From assembly GCA_028565635.1 (NCBI GenBank), contig JAOXYB010036307.1:1-13746 (forward strand): 13,746 bases of DNA, read 5' to 3'. Below are positions 1 to 7,485 of the stretch, piece by piece (within the stretch, counting starts at the first letter, position 1; the number at the start of each line of letters is the position of its first letter). The notes beneath the pieces are model-generated. The model was not told where the DNA came from. It made no database searches and worked only from the letters and a program-made list of their open reading frames with translations. Origin of the DNA: Phoronis ovalis (lineage: Eukaryota > Phoronida > Phoronidae). The position numbers and the translations under genes are program-made.

Positions 1-50
1 ACAGTAACACATATTATATATATATATATATATATAATATGTGTTACTGT
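1..50. repeat. Perfect 50-bp palindrome with a TA-repeat centre
   Basis: The arms ACAGTAACACATATTATA are exact reverse complements around a (TA)n core, so the full 50 bases read identically on both strands. It falls in the intron after exon E. It could be an expanded TA microsatellite inside a small inverted repeat, or a miniature foldback element. It can form a cruciform. Confidence 0.9.
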
Positions 51-101
51 GTGTGCTAAAAAAACTCCTGTGAAAGTAAACACGGCTTTACTACTTCTTA
101 C

Positions 102-313
102 CTATTAAAAATGTTTCGCAATTCCGCAGAGGTGGTGATAACCTATCAACGTTCACGTTTATTGAAAAAAAACGCTCGGTGGTATACAGGAACTCGATGT
201 CGTCGTCAAGGAAAATGAAAAACATATAATTGTCCATGATCCTGGAATGCTTGACAATCTCGTAAAGCCTATTTCTTCCGCTACCATAGCATAGTTTAAA
301 GCCTGCTATGTGC
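102..313 (-). CDS. Exon E of the minus-strand gene, residues 414-484, DDD motif
   Basis: The acceptor TTGTTTTTGCTAG is well formed and its single-base overhang matches the phase of exon D. The translation runs HIAGFKLCYGSGRNRLYEIV, then YMFFIFLDDDIEF with three Asp residues at 450-452, and ends RNCETFLI. The GRN-helix followed by hydrophobic strand and DDD is what a GT-A fold would show around its DxD site. The donor ATAG|GTAAGA is strong, so the gene continues past the window edge. The bias towards GAC, GAG and AAC codons contrasts with the AT-rich introns. Confidence 0.78.
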
Positions 314-3300
314 CTAGCAAAAACAATTACGGGTTATTTCTTATGTAAAAATGATATTTAGCAGCGTCTAGTTATTGAATAGTCTACATTTTATATTAAA
401 AATCGTCAGCAATGGAAACTGGTGACTTGAAAATATGAATTTAGAAAAAAAATTGATTTCGTGCTGAAACAGGAGTACAAAATATAGAAGATTTCACCTT
501 GTCTAGTATTTCATCTATAATGGGTCATAATGCACTGATGGGTAAAACATCCCTTTTAATATAAATCACCCATCTGTAACGTAATAGTCTGCAGAACACA
601 TATTTCTTAGATCCGCAACTCAGTTGAATGGTAGTGGATTCAACAGTGGAACTCAAAAGTTGAATTTCGAAATTCATAAAAGAGAGAATGGACAGAGATC
701 TGGATCAAGTTTGGCGAAGCTATGAAATGGGGTCACTTTTTCGAGCTGTTAGGTGCGTTACGCGGTTAACATGCTATATAATTATATGCTCTGCCTAAAT
801 CACGCAAAGTGATGTTTTTGAAAGTACGTATATCCCAGCGCTATATAAATTTAACCTCGTTAAACTTTGTCACATTAAGATGTGATTCTGACGAGGATTC
901 TAATGAATCGTAAATAAAACTTTTTACAAAAATAGGGTTTAATTTCCCAATATAGTCACTCACTACTGTATGATGACTATGAAGTTTTGACTACGACCGT
1001 AGGAGTTTCCTGCAAGTAATTACCCCATAAGAGATTTTTAATAGCCATAAAACATAGGTAGCCACTTTCATATTGCCTTTCCTCTACGTAATAAGTGTTT
1101 TGAAACATTGGTTATAAAACTAATAAGAGTTCTGTTTACCTAACATGATGAGGCATGTGACTTTTGAGACAGTTTTTATTCCAACTCAGCACGAGTACGT
1201 GACAGTGGCATGCATCTGAGTCGCCCAATGTCTCTCTCGTCAGCAAATGTCCGGGTAAACAGCTTTCGGTCATCGTCAAATATAAAAAATGCAGTTTTTT
1301 GGTATTAGATGATGCTAAAGACACAACCAAAGACGGTTGATCCACATTGTTATAGTCTGAAAGATACAAACAATTATAGCAGGGCATTTTCCATGCAGGT
1401 TACAGTATAAAAACATATTGTACCTTAGTTATAAATCTATATATTGAATAAAAATCATTAATATCTGAAGATTTTTTAAATAAAAAAATATTTATTTTAA
1501 AATATTATACGTGGCTACTGAGAATCAGCGCAAAATTAAAGATCAAAAATGTAAATATTGAAGTGCGATATTTATCTATTCTTCACAAAAACAAAATGCC
1601 TATCGAATAAAAAGTGCGTTAATAACAAAATTGTTTCTATACAATACTATAATGATAAAATAGTCTACTTTAAAGACGAAATGTTTAAAAAAAACACTCC
1701 TGTTTGCCGATCCTGAGTGCCCGTTATCAATAAATATGAAAGAAAAATAATATATTAGAACCGTACTGTTATAGTATATTACGTTCTATACCGCAGTATA
1801 ATGCATGCTCGCTACCAAAACCGCGTGAAAAGGATACGTTTTTGAAGGAACAAAGTGTTTACAGTCATGAGTATGAAAATAGTCAGTTTTGAACAAAAAG
1901 GATGCTTTTTACCTTGGTTTTGTTTAGGGTCACGTTTAGAGGAATGTTTATAATTATGTGGCGGTATTAGGGGTGGTTCAGGACGAAAATATTTCCGACT
2001 TTCTTGCTGGTCGAAAAATTTTACTCTTAGATCACGGATAGGGTATATCATTTCTGAGGATGGTCTTGTTTAGAGGTGATTTTTCGTGCCCCTGGACCAC
2101 TTGTTTACAGAGTTTATACCTGAGACCCTCCCGGGTTCTGAAGTAATCACACACTGAGCTAATTTCAGAAGATGAGATACGAATTTAAAATCTTAATCTC
2201 AGTGTTGTGTTTAGTCGTCGGGTTTATAGTTAACCCCGGCTTAAACTAGTTACTACTTACTAGACATTTGTTACCTGATGTAACGCTTGGCCAATTTTTC
2301 AATAAATAAATGTACCACATCCACACCATACAAGGTAAGATTGTCCAGCATAGTCTTCGTTTCAAAACCATGCTGGGCAAATATATTATCCACGTTATTT
2401 TGGATAAGTTTATAAAAATTCAACATCTTTCGTTTCTGTGCTTTACGAAAGCCATAATAGTAATCTGATCAGCTCTGATAGCAGTAAAAAAACACAGAGA
2501 GATATCGTTTATTAAAGCTAACTTTTAAAATTAGTGCCTTTCTTAGCTACAAGGCACAAAATCATTGAATCGAGATGTTATATAATAGATATTTTAAGGG
2601 TGTTCCAATGTTAATTTTGTTATCTGTGGTAAAATTGAATAACAAAATAAAACTTATTAATTTCCGTTTTACAAATTAATATTTATTCCAGAACAACCGC
2701 ACTCACTAAAAAAATGAAAATTTACGTAAAATTAATACGCTAAATTAAGATCTGTGCTTGGATCACGTTGGATGTTTCATAACTTCTGATTTAATTGAGT
2801 GATAGCAGAAATAAGAAAAAGATGGCTTTGGATATAAACGAAAACTAAAAAGCGTGGGTAAAATAACATGCCGTGTTGTTCAGTTTTAAAAGCCTAGGGA
2901 GAAAATGGCAATAAAATTTATTTTTCGCTGCGCGCTGTTACAAAAGTTCACTACTCTAATGTCAAAGTGCGATAGGGGTGTTGTAGAGATAATACAAAAT
3001 ATCAATACCGCTTTACAATTTCGAATAAAAGAGAATAAGAAAACAATTGAAGACAATCCGCCACCAGATGTCGCTACTGTACAAATAGAAACAGTTTCAT
3101 TTCATATGCAGATTTAATGTTCAATTTTTGCAGTGTATTACAGCACTAGTGTCTTCCATAAGCAGGAACATTACAATTACGGTTTCTCTATATGTAATTT
3201 ACCTATCAAGTAACAAATTTTAGTAGCGTGATCTAATAAATAAGGAATAAAGGCGACAAGTCCATGAAAGTTACCACTGTCCTGTATCGCTAATTTATAG

Positions 3301-3884
3301 GTATACAAATTATCTCTTTCGTTGTGTATACCAGCAAAATTAAAATCTTCAGAAAATTCTTTATTCAATGTTTCTTGTAATTCATCTATAGTTTCTTTAA
3401 GTTGAGGAGATCTTAATCTTGTTATACTGTTGCAGAATTCAAAAATTCTTTTATAAACTTTTTTATCTCCCTCTCTCTTTAAAGCACCAAATCGAGTCCA
3501 AAATGACATGTACACTTCTAAAATGTCCACATTCAAACCCGTCCTTGCTTTCCCACTTTGTCTCAGTTTTTTACACATATCGTAAATAATCCTATATTGT
3601 TTCATTGTATAGACATTTTTTGGAACTAAACGAGGTACCGTCAGTTGAACTGTCTTGATGACGTCCAGAAACGTTTGACGTTTACGCGAAAACCATTCCA
3701 CATAATCTCCTTTCAATGCATTAAGTTCACCCATATGGGCTCTAACTTCATCCTTGATTTTATTCAACTCCAGTATTTTTCTATCAAAATCATCTAAGTT
3801 CTTTTCTACTCGAGGATTATGATACGTGAACATTATAGTATCTGCAAAAGATGCATTTTTATTGGATACCTCGAATTTAACCAT
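102..3884 (-). CDS. Spliced gene, partial: helical N-terminal region plus GT-A glycosyltransferase-like C-terminal region
   Basis: Five exons (3884-3203, 2464-2275, 2064-1913, 1356-1140, 313-102) join in one frame to 484 codons plus one base. The 3' end lies past the left window edge. Residues 1-290 look mostly alpha-helical, charged and probably soluble; I do not recognise the family. Residues 291-341 are basic and proline-containing, like a linker. Residues 363-484 show an alternating pattern: strand LHFLYL, a Cys cluster (C374, C391, C393, C404), strand HVLVLSW, GRNRLYEIVK as a helix, then a hydrophobic strand ending at D450-D451-D452. The last is typical of the metal and nucleotide-sugar binding DxD motif of GT-A glycosyltransferases. 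No signal peptide or clear membrane anchor follows the chosen ATG, which would be unusual for a Golgi enzyme, so an upstream coding exon or a non-Golgi role is possible. The glycosyltransferase call is inference from pattern. The alternative is two adjacent genes, A+B and C+D+E. Confidence 0.62.
314..1139 (-). other. Intron between exons D and E
   Basis: The stretch is AT-rich, with stops in all frames. It contains a short hairpin (GTTGAAT at 623-629 with ATTCAAC at 638-644) and a 7-bp inverted pair, GATGGGT and ACCCATC, around 537-574. Plus-strand codons around 690-770 look slightly protein-like but have no start or splice context. No further gene is seen. Confidence 0.6.
1140..1356 (-). CDS. 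Exon D of the minus-strand gene, residues 342-413, start of the glycosyltransferase-like core
   Basis: A strong acceptor (GTTTGTATCTTTCAG) leads into [G]AC TAT AAC, which completes Asp342 with the last base of exon C. The translation has strand LHFLYLTMTESC, then CLPGHLL, then DACHCHVLVLSW, and ends near HMPHHV. The four cysteines (374, 391, 393, 404) suggest disulfides or a structural cluster. The donor is GTTAG|GTAAAC, leaving phase 2. The intron to exon C is 556 bases. Confidence 0.72.
1357..1912 (-). other. Intron between exons C and D
   Basis: This is a very AT-rich stretch. An open reading at 1712-1600 with a matching phase was considered as an exon and set aside, because exon D has the better acceptor and content. 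An AATAAA on the minus strand near 1495 would be intronic in the chosen model. Confidence 0.55.
1913..2064 (-). CDS. Exon C of the minus-strand gene, residues 291-341
   Basis: The open stretch encodes MIYPIRDLRVKFFDQQESRK followed by a proline-rich and basic part, and ends at the donor CCAAG|GTAAAA. To keep frame with exon B the acceptor must be AAG at 2066-2065, which has a weak pyrimidine tract. The better-looking CAG at 2055-2054 would break the frame. The coding call for the exon is fairly strong, but its 5' border is not. It could instead begin a separate gene at the ATG at 2051. Confidence 0.6.
2275..2464 (-). CDS. Exon B of the minus-strand gene, residues 228-290
   Basis: An acceptor ending in GATCAG precedes the exon, and a second AG lies ten bases further upstream. 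The split codon G|AT gives Asp228. The translation continues DYYYGFRKAQKRKMLNFYKL and ends VVHLFIEKLAKRYI, which is balanced and helical like exon A. The exon closes at AG|GTAACA. If that donor is not used, a TAA overlapping it (2273-2271) ends the protein at 291 residues. Intron A-B is 738 bases. Confidence 0.65.
2465..3202 (-). other. Intron between exons A and B
   Basis: The intron is 738 bases. On the opposite strand it contains an open reading of 70 codons (2905-3117) with fairly balanced amino-acid use. That stretch has no recognisable domain and no splice or polyadenylation context, and may be chance or the remnant of an insertion. Confidence 0.5.
3203..3884 (-). CDS. Exon A of the minus-strand gene, residues 1-227
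   Basis: This is the longest open stretch in the window. The ATG at 3884 is the first Met after an in-frame TAA just upstream. The encoded segment is rich in Lys, Glu and Leu, with a likely coiled helix around residues 27-60 (DDFDRKILELNKIKDEVRAH) and further amphipathic helices after it. A less charged stretch, FHGLVAFIPYLLDHATKICY, lies near residues 206-225. Unspliced, the frame stops at 3177. I end the exon at 3203 because ATAG is followed by GTAAAT, a fair donor. The one leftover base pairs with the two-base overhang of exon B, and the protein then continues in a coding-like way. Confidence 0.75.
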
Positions 3885-4060
3885 TCTGTCATAACTATAT
3901 CGTTATCTGAAAGAACACATAAACCAACTTTAATAAAATACACTTTGTTCATGCAACTATTTCACTAATTTTTTTCATTACATAAAATCATCACAGTGTT
4001 ATTATTTGTTTATTTGATGGATGCTTACTCGCCGGTTCATCCTCACACAAATATAACTGT
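3885..4060 (-). promoter_or_regulatory. Possible 5' UTR of the minus-strand gene with one intron
   Basis: On the minus strand a pyrimidine-rich acceptor (TTCTTTCAG) ends at 3907, 23 bases before the ATG at 3884, and an in-frame TAA lies directly after it. This suggests that a non-coding leader exon is spliced on here. A candidate donor GTAAGC occurs at 4028, which would give a 121-base intron. The leader exon itself has no independent support. Confidence 0.3.
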
Positions 4061-5574
4061 CTTGACAATTAATTTAAATGGAGAGAATAAAGAAAAATTA
4101 TCAAAAATGTCTGAACTATAGTGCAATTGTCATACAGTATAAATTCCACAGACACAAAAAAACATTTTTTAGATCCCGATGATGTTCTCTTGGGAACGAT
4201 ATGACAGAAATGTTATTTCCCAGGTGTGCTCTGTTATACCTGTCGGCAGTATTTTTGTTAATATTGCCTTATTTTAAATACTCTACTGTATCGTGATAAC
4301 TCAAACGCTATTCCACTCCCGAGTCATTGCTCGACTATCTCACTAGCAACTATACCCCAACCATAGCATCCATGATCGCTTTACACAATGAATTAAATTT
4401 GTTGATTTTCTATCGATAACTTTATTATTTTTAATGCCAGAATTTATTAAGTGTATGTTGTTGTTGATTTAGGAATAATTACTCTTACATCAATTTACGA
4501 TAAATTACCATACCATAATGTATGAATGATTTGCTAGATTTTAAGATTCTAATACGATTTTTAGCCCACTTGACTTCATTTTAATATATGTTTTTATATG
4601 AAAGTGAACCGGTGCGTTTGAAGTTACGACCTGCTATAAAAGGCAAGTTTTTTTAAGTCAGATCGTAATACGGTATGTAAATCTTCTTTTCGCAATACCT
4701 TCTGCATACTGTTAGAAAATTATATGATAAAACATATCGATTTAATCTAATTTAATTTTATCGTTTATTACGTTTGACGCACATTGTTAGTTGAGCAAAA
4801 ACGCCCTGCGTCATATATTGATATTCAATTTGAGTGATATTTCTCTTGGAAAATATCTAGCTTTATAACGAAATACAGGCAGTTAAATTATAAAACACTC
4901 ACCAGTAATTCTGAGTACCAGGTATAATTACATTTCATTGCTATAGTAAAAATTGTGATCGCCCGTGCGACCACGAAATTAGTAGTGCTTGGTAACCGTA
5001 TCTCAAGCTTAACTAACAGAATAATTTATATATCTGGTAGTAGTATCGATAGTTACAACCACTACGGATATTTGTTAAGCATTAGCAACCGACAAAGTGA
5101 ACAACTATGTCACTGGTGAAATGAATAGAGTTGTTATCGGTTTGTTGTCACACAATCGAGAATAAATGTTGTATCGCACAAAACACGGTAAATAAAAGTC
5201 TGTTAAAAATATATATGTTGATTTTAAACGAAAGCAAGCAATATAAATGTTCCTTGGCCCCTTGCCTTAAGTGCATACTTAAATATTACTTGTTCTCAAT
5301 ATTTTATACTCGCTTGTGTTTGGTCACATTTCCCACGTACCGTATTTACTGGAACCCTCATCGTTATATACTGGTTATAATTCACATTCTATGTTATTAA
5401 TAACCACTACAGCAACATGTTAAACTGTATTCTGTATTGTATACCAGTATTGCATAAATCCATGGGTACAAAAATCCTTGCTCTTCCATATTGATGCTTG
5501 TTAATGAAACATGATAGTTCTGCCATGGAAACGACATTAAACCGATTATATGATTTTAAAAGACACCTGTGGAA

Positions 5575-5642
5575 GGGTGACATTAAATAAATAAAGTTAT
5601 TATATTAAAGATAAATATCGGATGATGATTAAAATGTCACCC
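5575..5642. repeat. 68-bp element bounded by a 10-bp perfect inverted repeat
   Basis: GGGTGACATT at 5575-5584 is matched exactly by AATGTCACCC at 5633-5642. The interior is AT-rich. No convincing target-site duplication flanks it, so it may be a foldback structure or the eroded end of a miniature transposon. Confidence 0.5.
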
Positions 5643-5964
5643 GTTTAATAGTATTTCATATACCATCATGTACCAATACGAAATCAACCCCATTAATATT
5701 TTAAAAAGCGGACCATTTATATATCGAATTTGAAAACGTAATTAAAAAATGCATGGAATTGCTTCATTGTGAGATCATACAAGAGCATTGATGCTTTATA
5801 AAGGATATTAATTAAATAATCTGTCAGAATCGTAGATATTCACAACAGTTAAACCCAGCTGTGGAATCTAAGTAAAAAGAAACATTGCTCCAAATAAGAT
5901 ATCTCATTTTAGAAATGTGTAGTAATTATAAATGTGGTAAAGATAGCATGTGACGTCTCTTTTC

Positions 5965-6020
5965 CTGCTCATTCACTGCCCATTCCCTATTCATTCCCCC
6001 GCTCACTCCCTGCTTATTCC
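5965..6020 (+). repeat. Minisatellite, 11-bp unit, about five imperfect copies
   Basis: The copies CTGCTCATTCA, CTGCCCATTCC, CTATTCATTCC, a 12-base CCCGCTCACTCC and CTGCTTATTCC follow head to tail. The tract is pyrimidine-rich on the plus strand and stands out from the AT-rich flanks. Confidence 0.75.
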
Positions 6021-6603
6021 CATGATCGTTAAATTCCCGGGTTGAATGATAATAAATTAAAATAGAATTTTTATACTACTGTCTAATAATCCTGGAATAA
6101 AAATTACGTACCTATACAGACATCACTGACAGGAAAATGTAATTAAAATGTGAACTGACTATACAGACTGTGGTATAACTCTGTTGTATGCAATCTACCT
6201 GGGACAACCTATACAACTGAATAATTTACGATAATGTAATTAATATATAGCTTGAAAAAATGCCTCTTATAGTTCGTCAAGGACCATGTGCCTATTACTG
6301 GTGAACAAATATGAATTATTTATATCTATTAATACAAAGTATATTAAACAAGAACAGTGGTAAATAATTTTTCTTCGATGTTATATCCTCCTTAAAGCAT
6401 GCAATGATTTTCGTAAATTTCTGCAAGCATGATATTTCAGTTTTAGTAAATTAAGCTTACCATGGCCAATACGCGCACAATTATCAATCAATTTTATTAG
6501 AATGCAAAAGTTAAGCAAGCAGGTTATTTGGGAGAGGATTCGGGTTTTCGGACTCGGACCGCACACTCCAATTAAATACTTTGTGAGGTACCACCCGGGG
6601 GTA

Positions 6604-6964
6604 TCACGAGGGGTACCACATGGCGAGGGGCAATCCACGGTCTGCGTTGTCTAGAAGCTCATGGATTATCTTGAGGATGACATCCATTACAGCTGTGATA
6701 GCCAACGGCAAGTACAATATTCAATATTTATAATGTTATGTCAATATACAGTTGAAAATGATATGAGCCCTAAATAAATACACAATAAAGAATAAATAAA
6801 ACTAAAAGTAAAGTACGTGATAAAGTAACATCCAAATAGTAGGCAACTCCTTTATTTACCACAGGGTCAGGGTCTTTTACCCTGGGCCGTTCACCTCTGC
6901 CAACTTTTTTGTCAAGTAATCTTTCCCCCAGGGTGTTACCATGCAGTTTCTTAGGGGACACGGT
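6604..6964 (-). other. Two phase-compatible candidate coding pieces in a GC-richer patch
   Basis: After an acceptor (TTTTCTTTAACAG) the minus strand is open from 6964 to a possible donor AGAG|GTGAAC at 6895; the piece contains LHGNTLGERLLDKKVGR. A second acceptor (GGCTATCACAG) opens 6692 to a TGA at 6606-6604, containing AVMDVILKIIHELLDNADRG. One leftover base from the first and two from the second complete an Ala codon, and the intron would be 202 bases. The product would be about 51 residues plus anything upstream. I do not recognise it and see no start codon in the first piece. It could be the 3' end of a gene, a relic, or chance in a repeat. Confidence 0.25.
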
Positions 6965-7053
6965 CTGTTAAAGAAAATATGACCAATTTAAAAAACTGCA
7001 CACTTGTGTGAAAATTAGTTGTTCCAGTTTCTAGAGTTGACGAAAAAGTAAGA

Positions 7054-7140
7054 TTTCGAACTGATCCCTAGCTAGACCCCGGGCTAGACCAGTGTATTTT
7101 TGGAGCATGTCCTGGGCAGACTAGTAGGGGGCAGACTATC
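7054..7140. repeat. Cluster of short direct repeats
   Basis: GCTAGACC occurs twice around 7072-7089 and GGGCAGACTA twice around 7114-7137. On the minus strand the block reads TAGCTAGGG followed by CAGTTCGAAATC, which loosely recalls RNA polymerase III A and B boxes. It may be the head of a tRNA-derived SINE. That call is weak. Confidence 0.25.
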
Positions 7141-7199
7141 TGTCTGGTTTCCACCTAGTGGAGAATGTTGAAAAGTTGCAGGAAGTTTTGTGTTTTAAA

Positions 7200-7482
7200 T
7201 TGACGCATGCGCCTCGACGATTCAATGTGTATGTTGCCAAACATGATATGTAAAGTATTGTGTGATTGGGTTATTTCAGCATGTGATGTAAATACTATTC
7301 TAGGGCACTAATCAAGATTGTCGTTTTAGACGCTTTTTAGGGTAGTGGACATGCGCATCCAGTAGCTTTGTTGTTGCCAATTTTGCAAAACATTTCAGAC
7401 GGAGTTTTACCGACATTTTTGAAGAAATTGTAATATTGCGGACTGTTTCTGGAATTGAAGTGGAGTGCTCGTACAACTCCAA
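7200..7482 (+). promoter_or_regulatory. Likely promoter and 5' UTR of the MBTD1-like gene
   Basis: The region is richer in CpG than its surroundings. Two sites resemble the NRF-1 element: ACGCATGCGCC at 7203-7213 and CATGCGCATCC at 7350-7360. There is no TATA box at a fitting distance. This is what a broadly expressed housekeeping promoter looks like. The transcription start cannot be placed from sequence alone. Confidence 0.4.
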
Positions 7483-7485
7483 ATG
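7483..7485 (+). CDS. MBTD1: MBTD1 exon 1, coding part is the start codon only
   Basis: ATG at 7483 is followed at once by the donor GTGAGA. Joining to exon 2 gives ATG GAG GAA GTG in phase 0. Exon 2 has no ATG of its own in frame. If this exon were non-coding, the first in-frame Met would be in exon 3 at 9216, just before the conserved YDGYDS motif. Confidence 0.65.

Larger units (their letters stand above)
4061..6600. other. Long AT-rich stretch without a recognisable gene
   Basis: Both strands were read. Open frames are short, low in complexity and rich in Ile, Tyr, Leu and Cys, as expected by chance in AT-rich DNA. It holds an inverted-repeat element at 5575-5642 and a minisatellite at 5965-6020. 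It may contain the promoter or leader exon of the minus-strand gene at its left end. Confidence 0.5.

Noticed and set aside
1-67. Further exon starting after TTTCACAG, phase-compatible with exon E
   Set aside because: The intron would be only 34 bases, too short for an animal intron, and the frame enters the TA repeat and stops.
991-1009. Short terminal exon after exon D ending in TAG, with ATTAAA downstream
   Set aside because: It adds only a few residues. Exon E fits the same phase with a better acceptor and clear coding content. It could still be a minor alternative end.
1600-1712. Alternative exon after exon C, phase-compatible and ending in TAG
   Set aside because: The acceptor tract is poorer and the translation is low-complexity Phe, Ile and Val. 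Exon D has a strong acceptor and continues into exon E.
2905-3117. 70-codon open frame on the plus strand inside the A-B intron
   Set aside because: Composition is somewhat protein-like, but there is no domain, promoter, splice or polyadenylation support, and it is opposite the gene transcript.
3177-3884. Exon A read as a complete intronless 235-residue gene
   Set aside because: A donor 26 bases before its stop joins in phase to a coding-like exon B, whereas the unspliced tail (GKLHIEKP) adds little.
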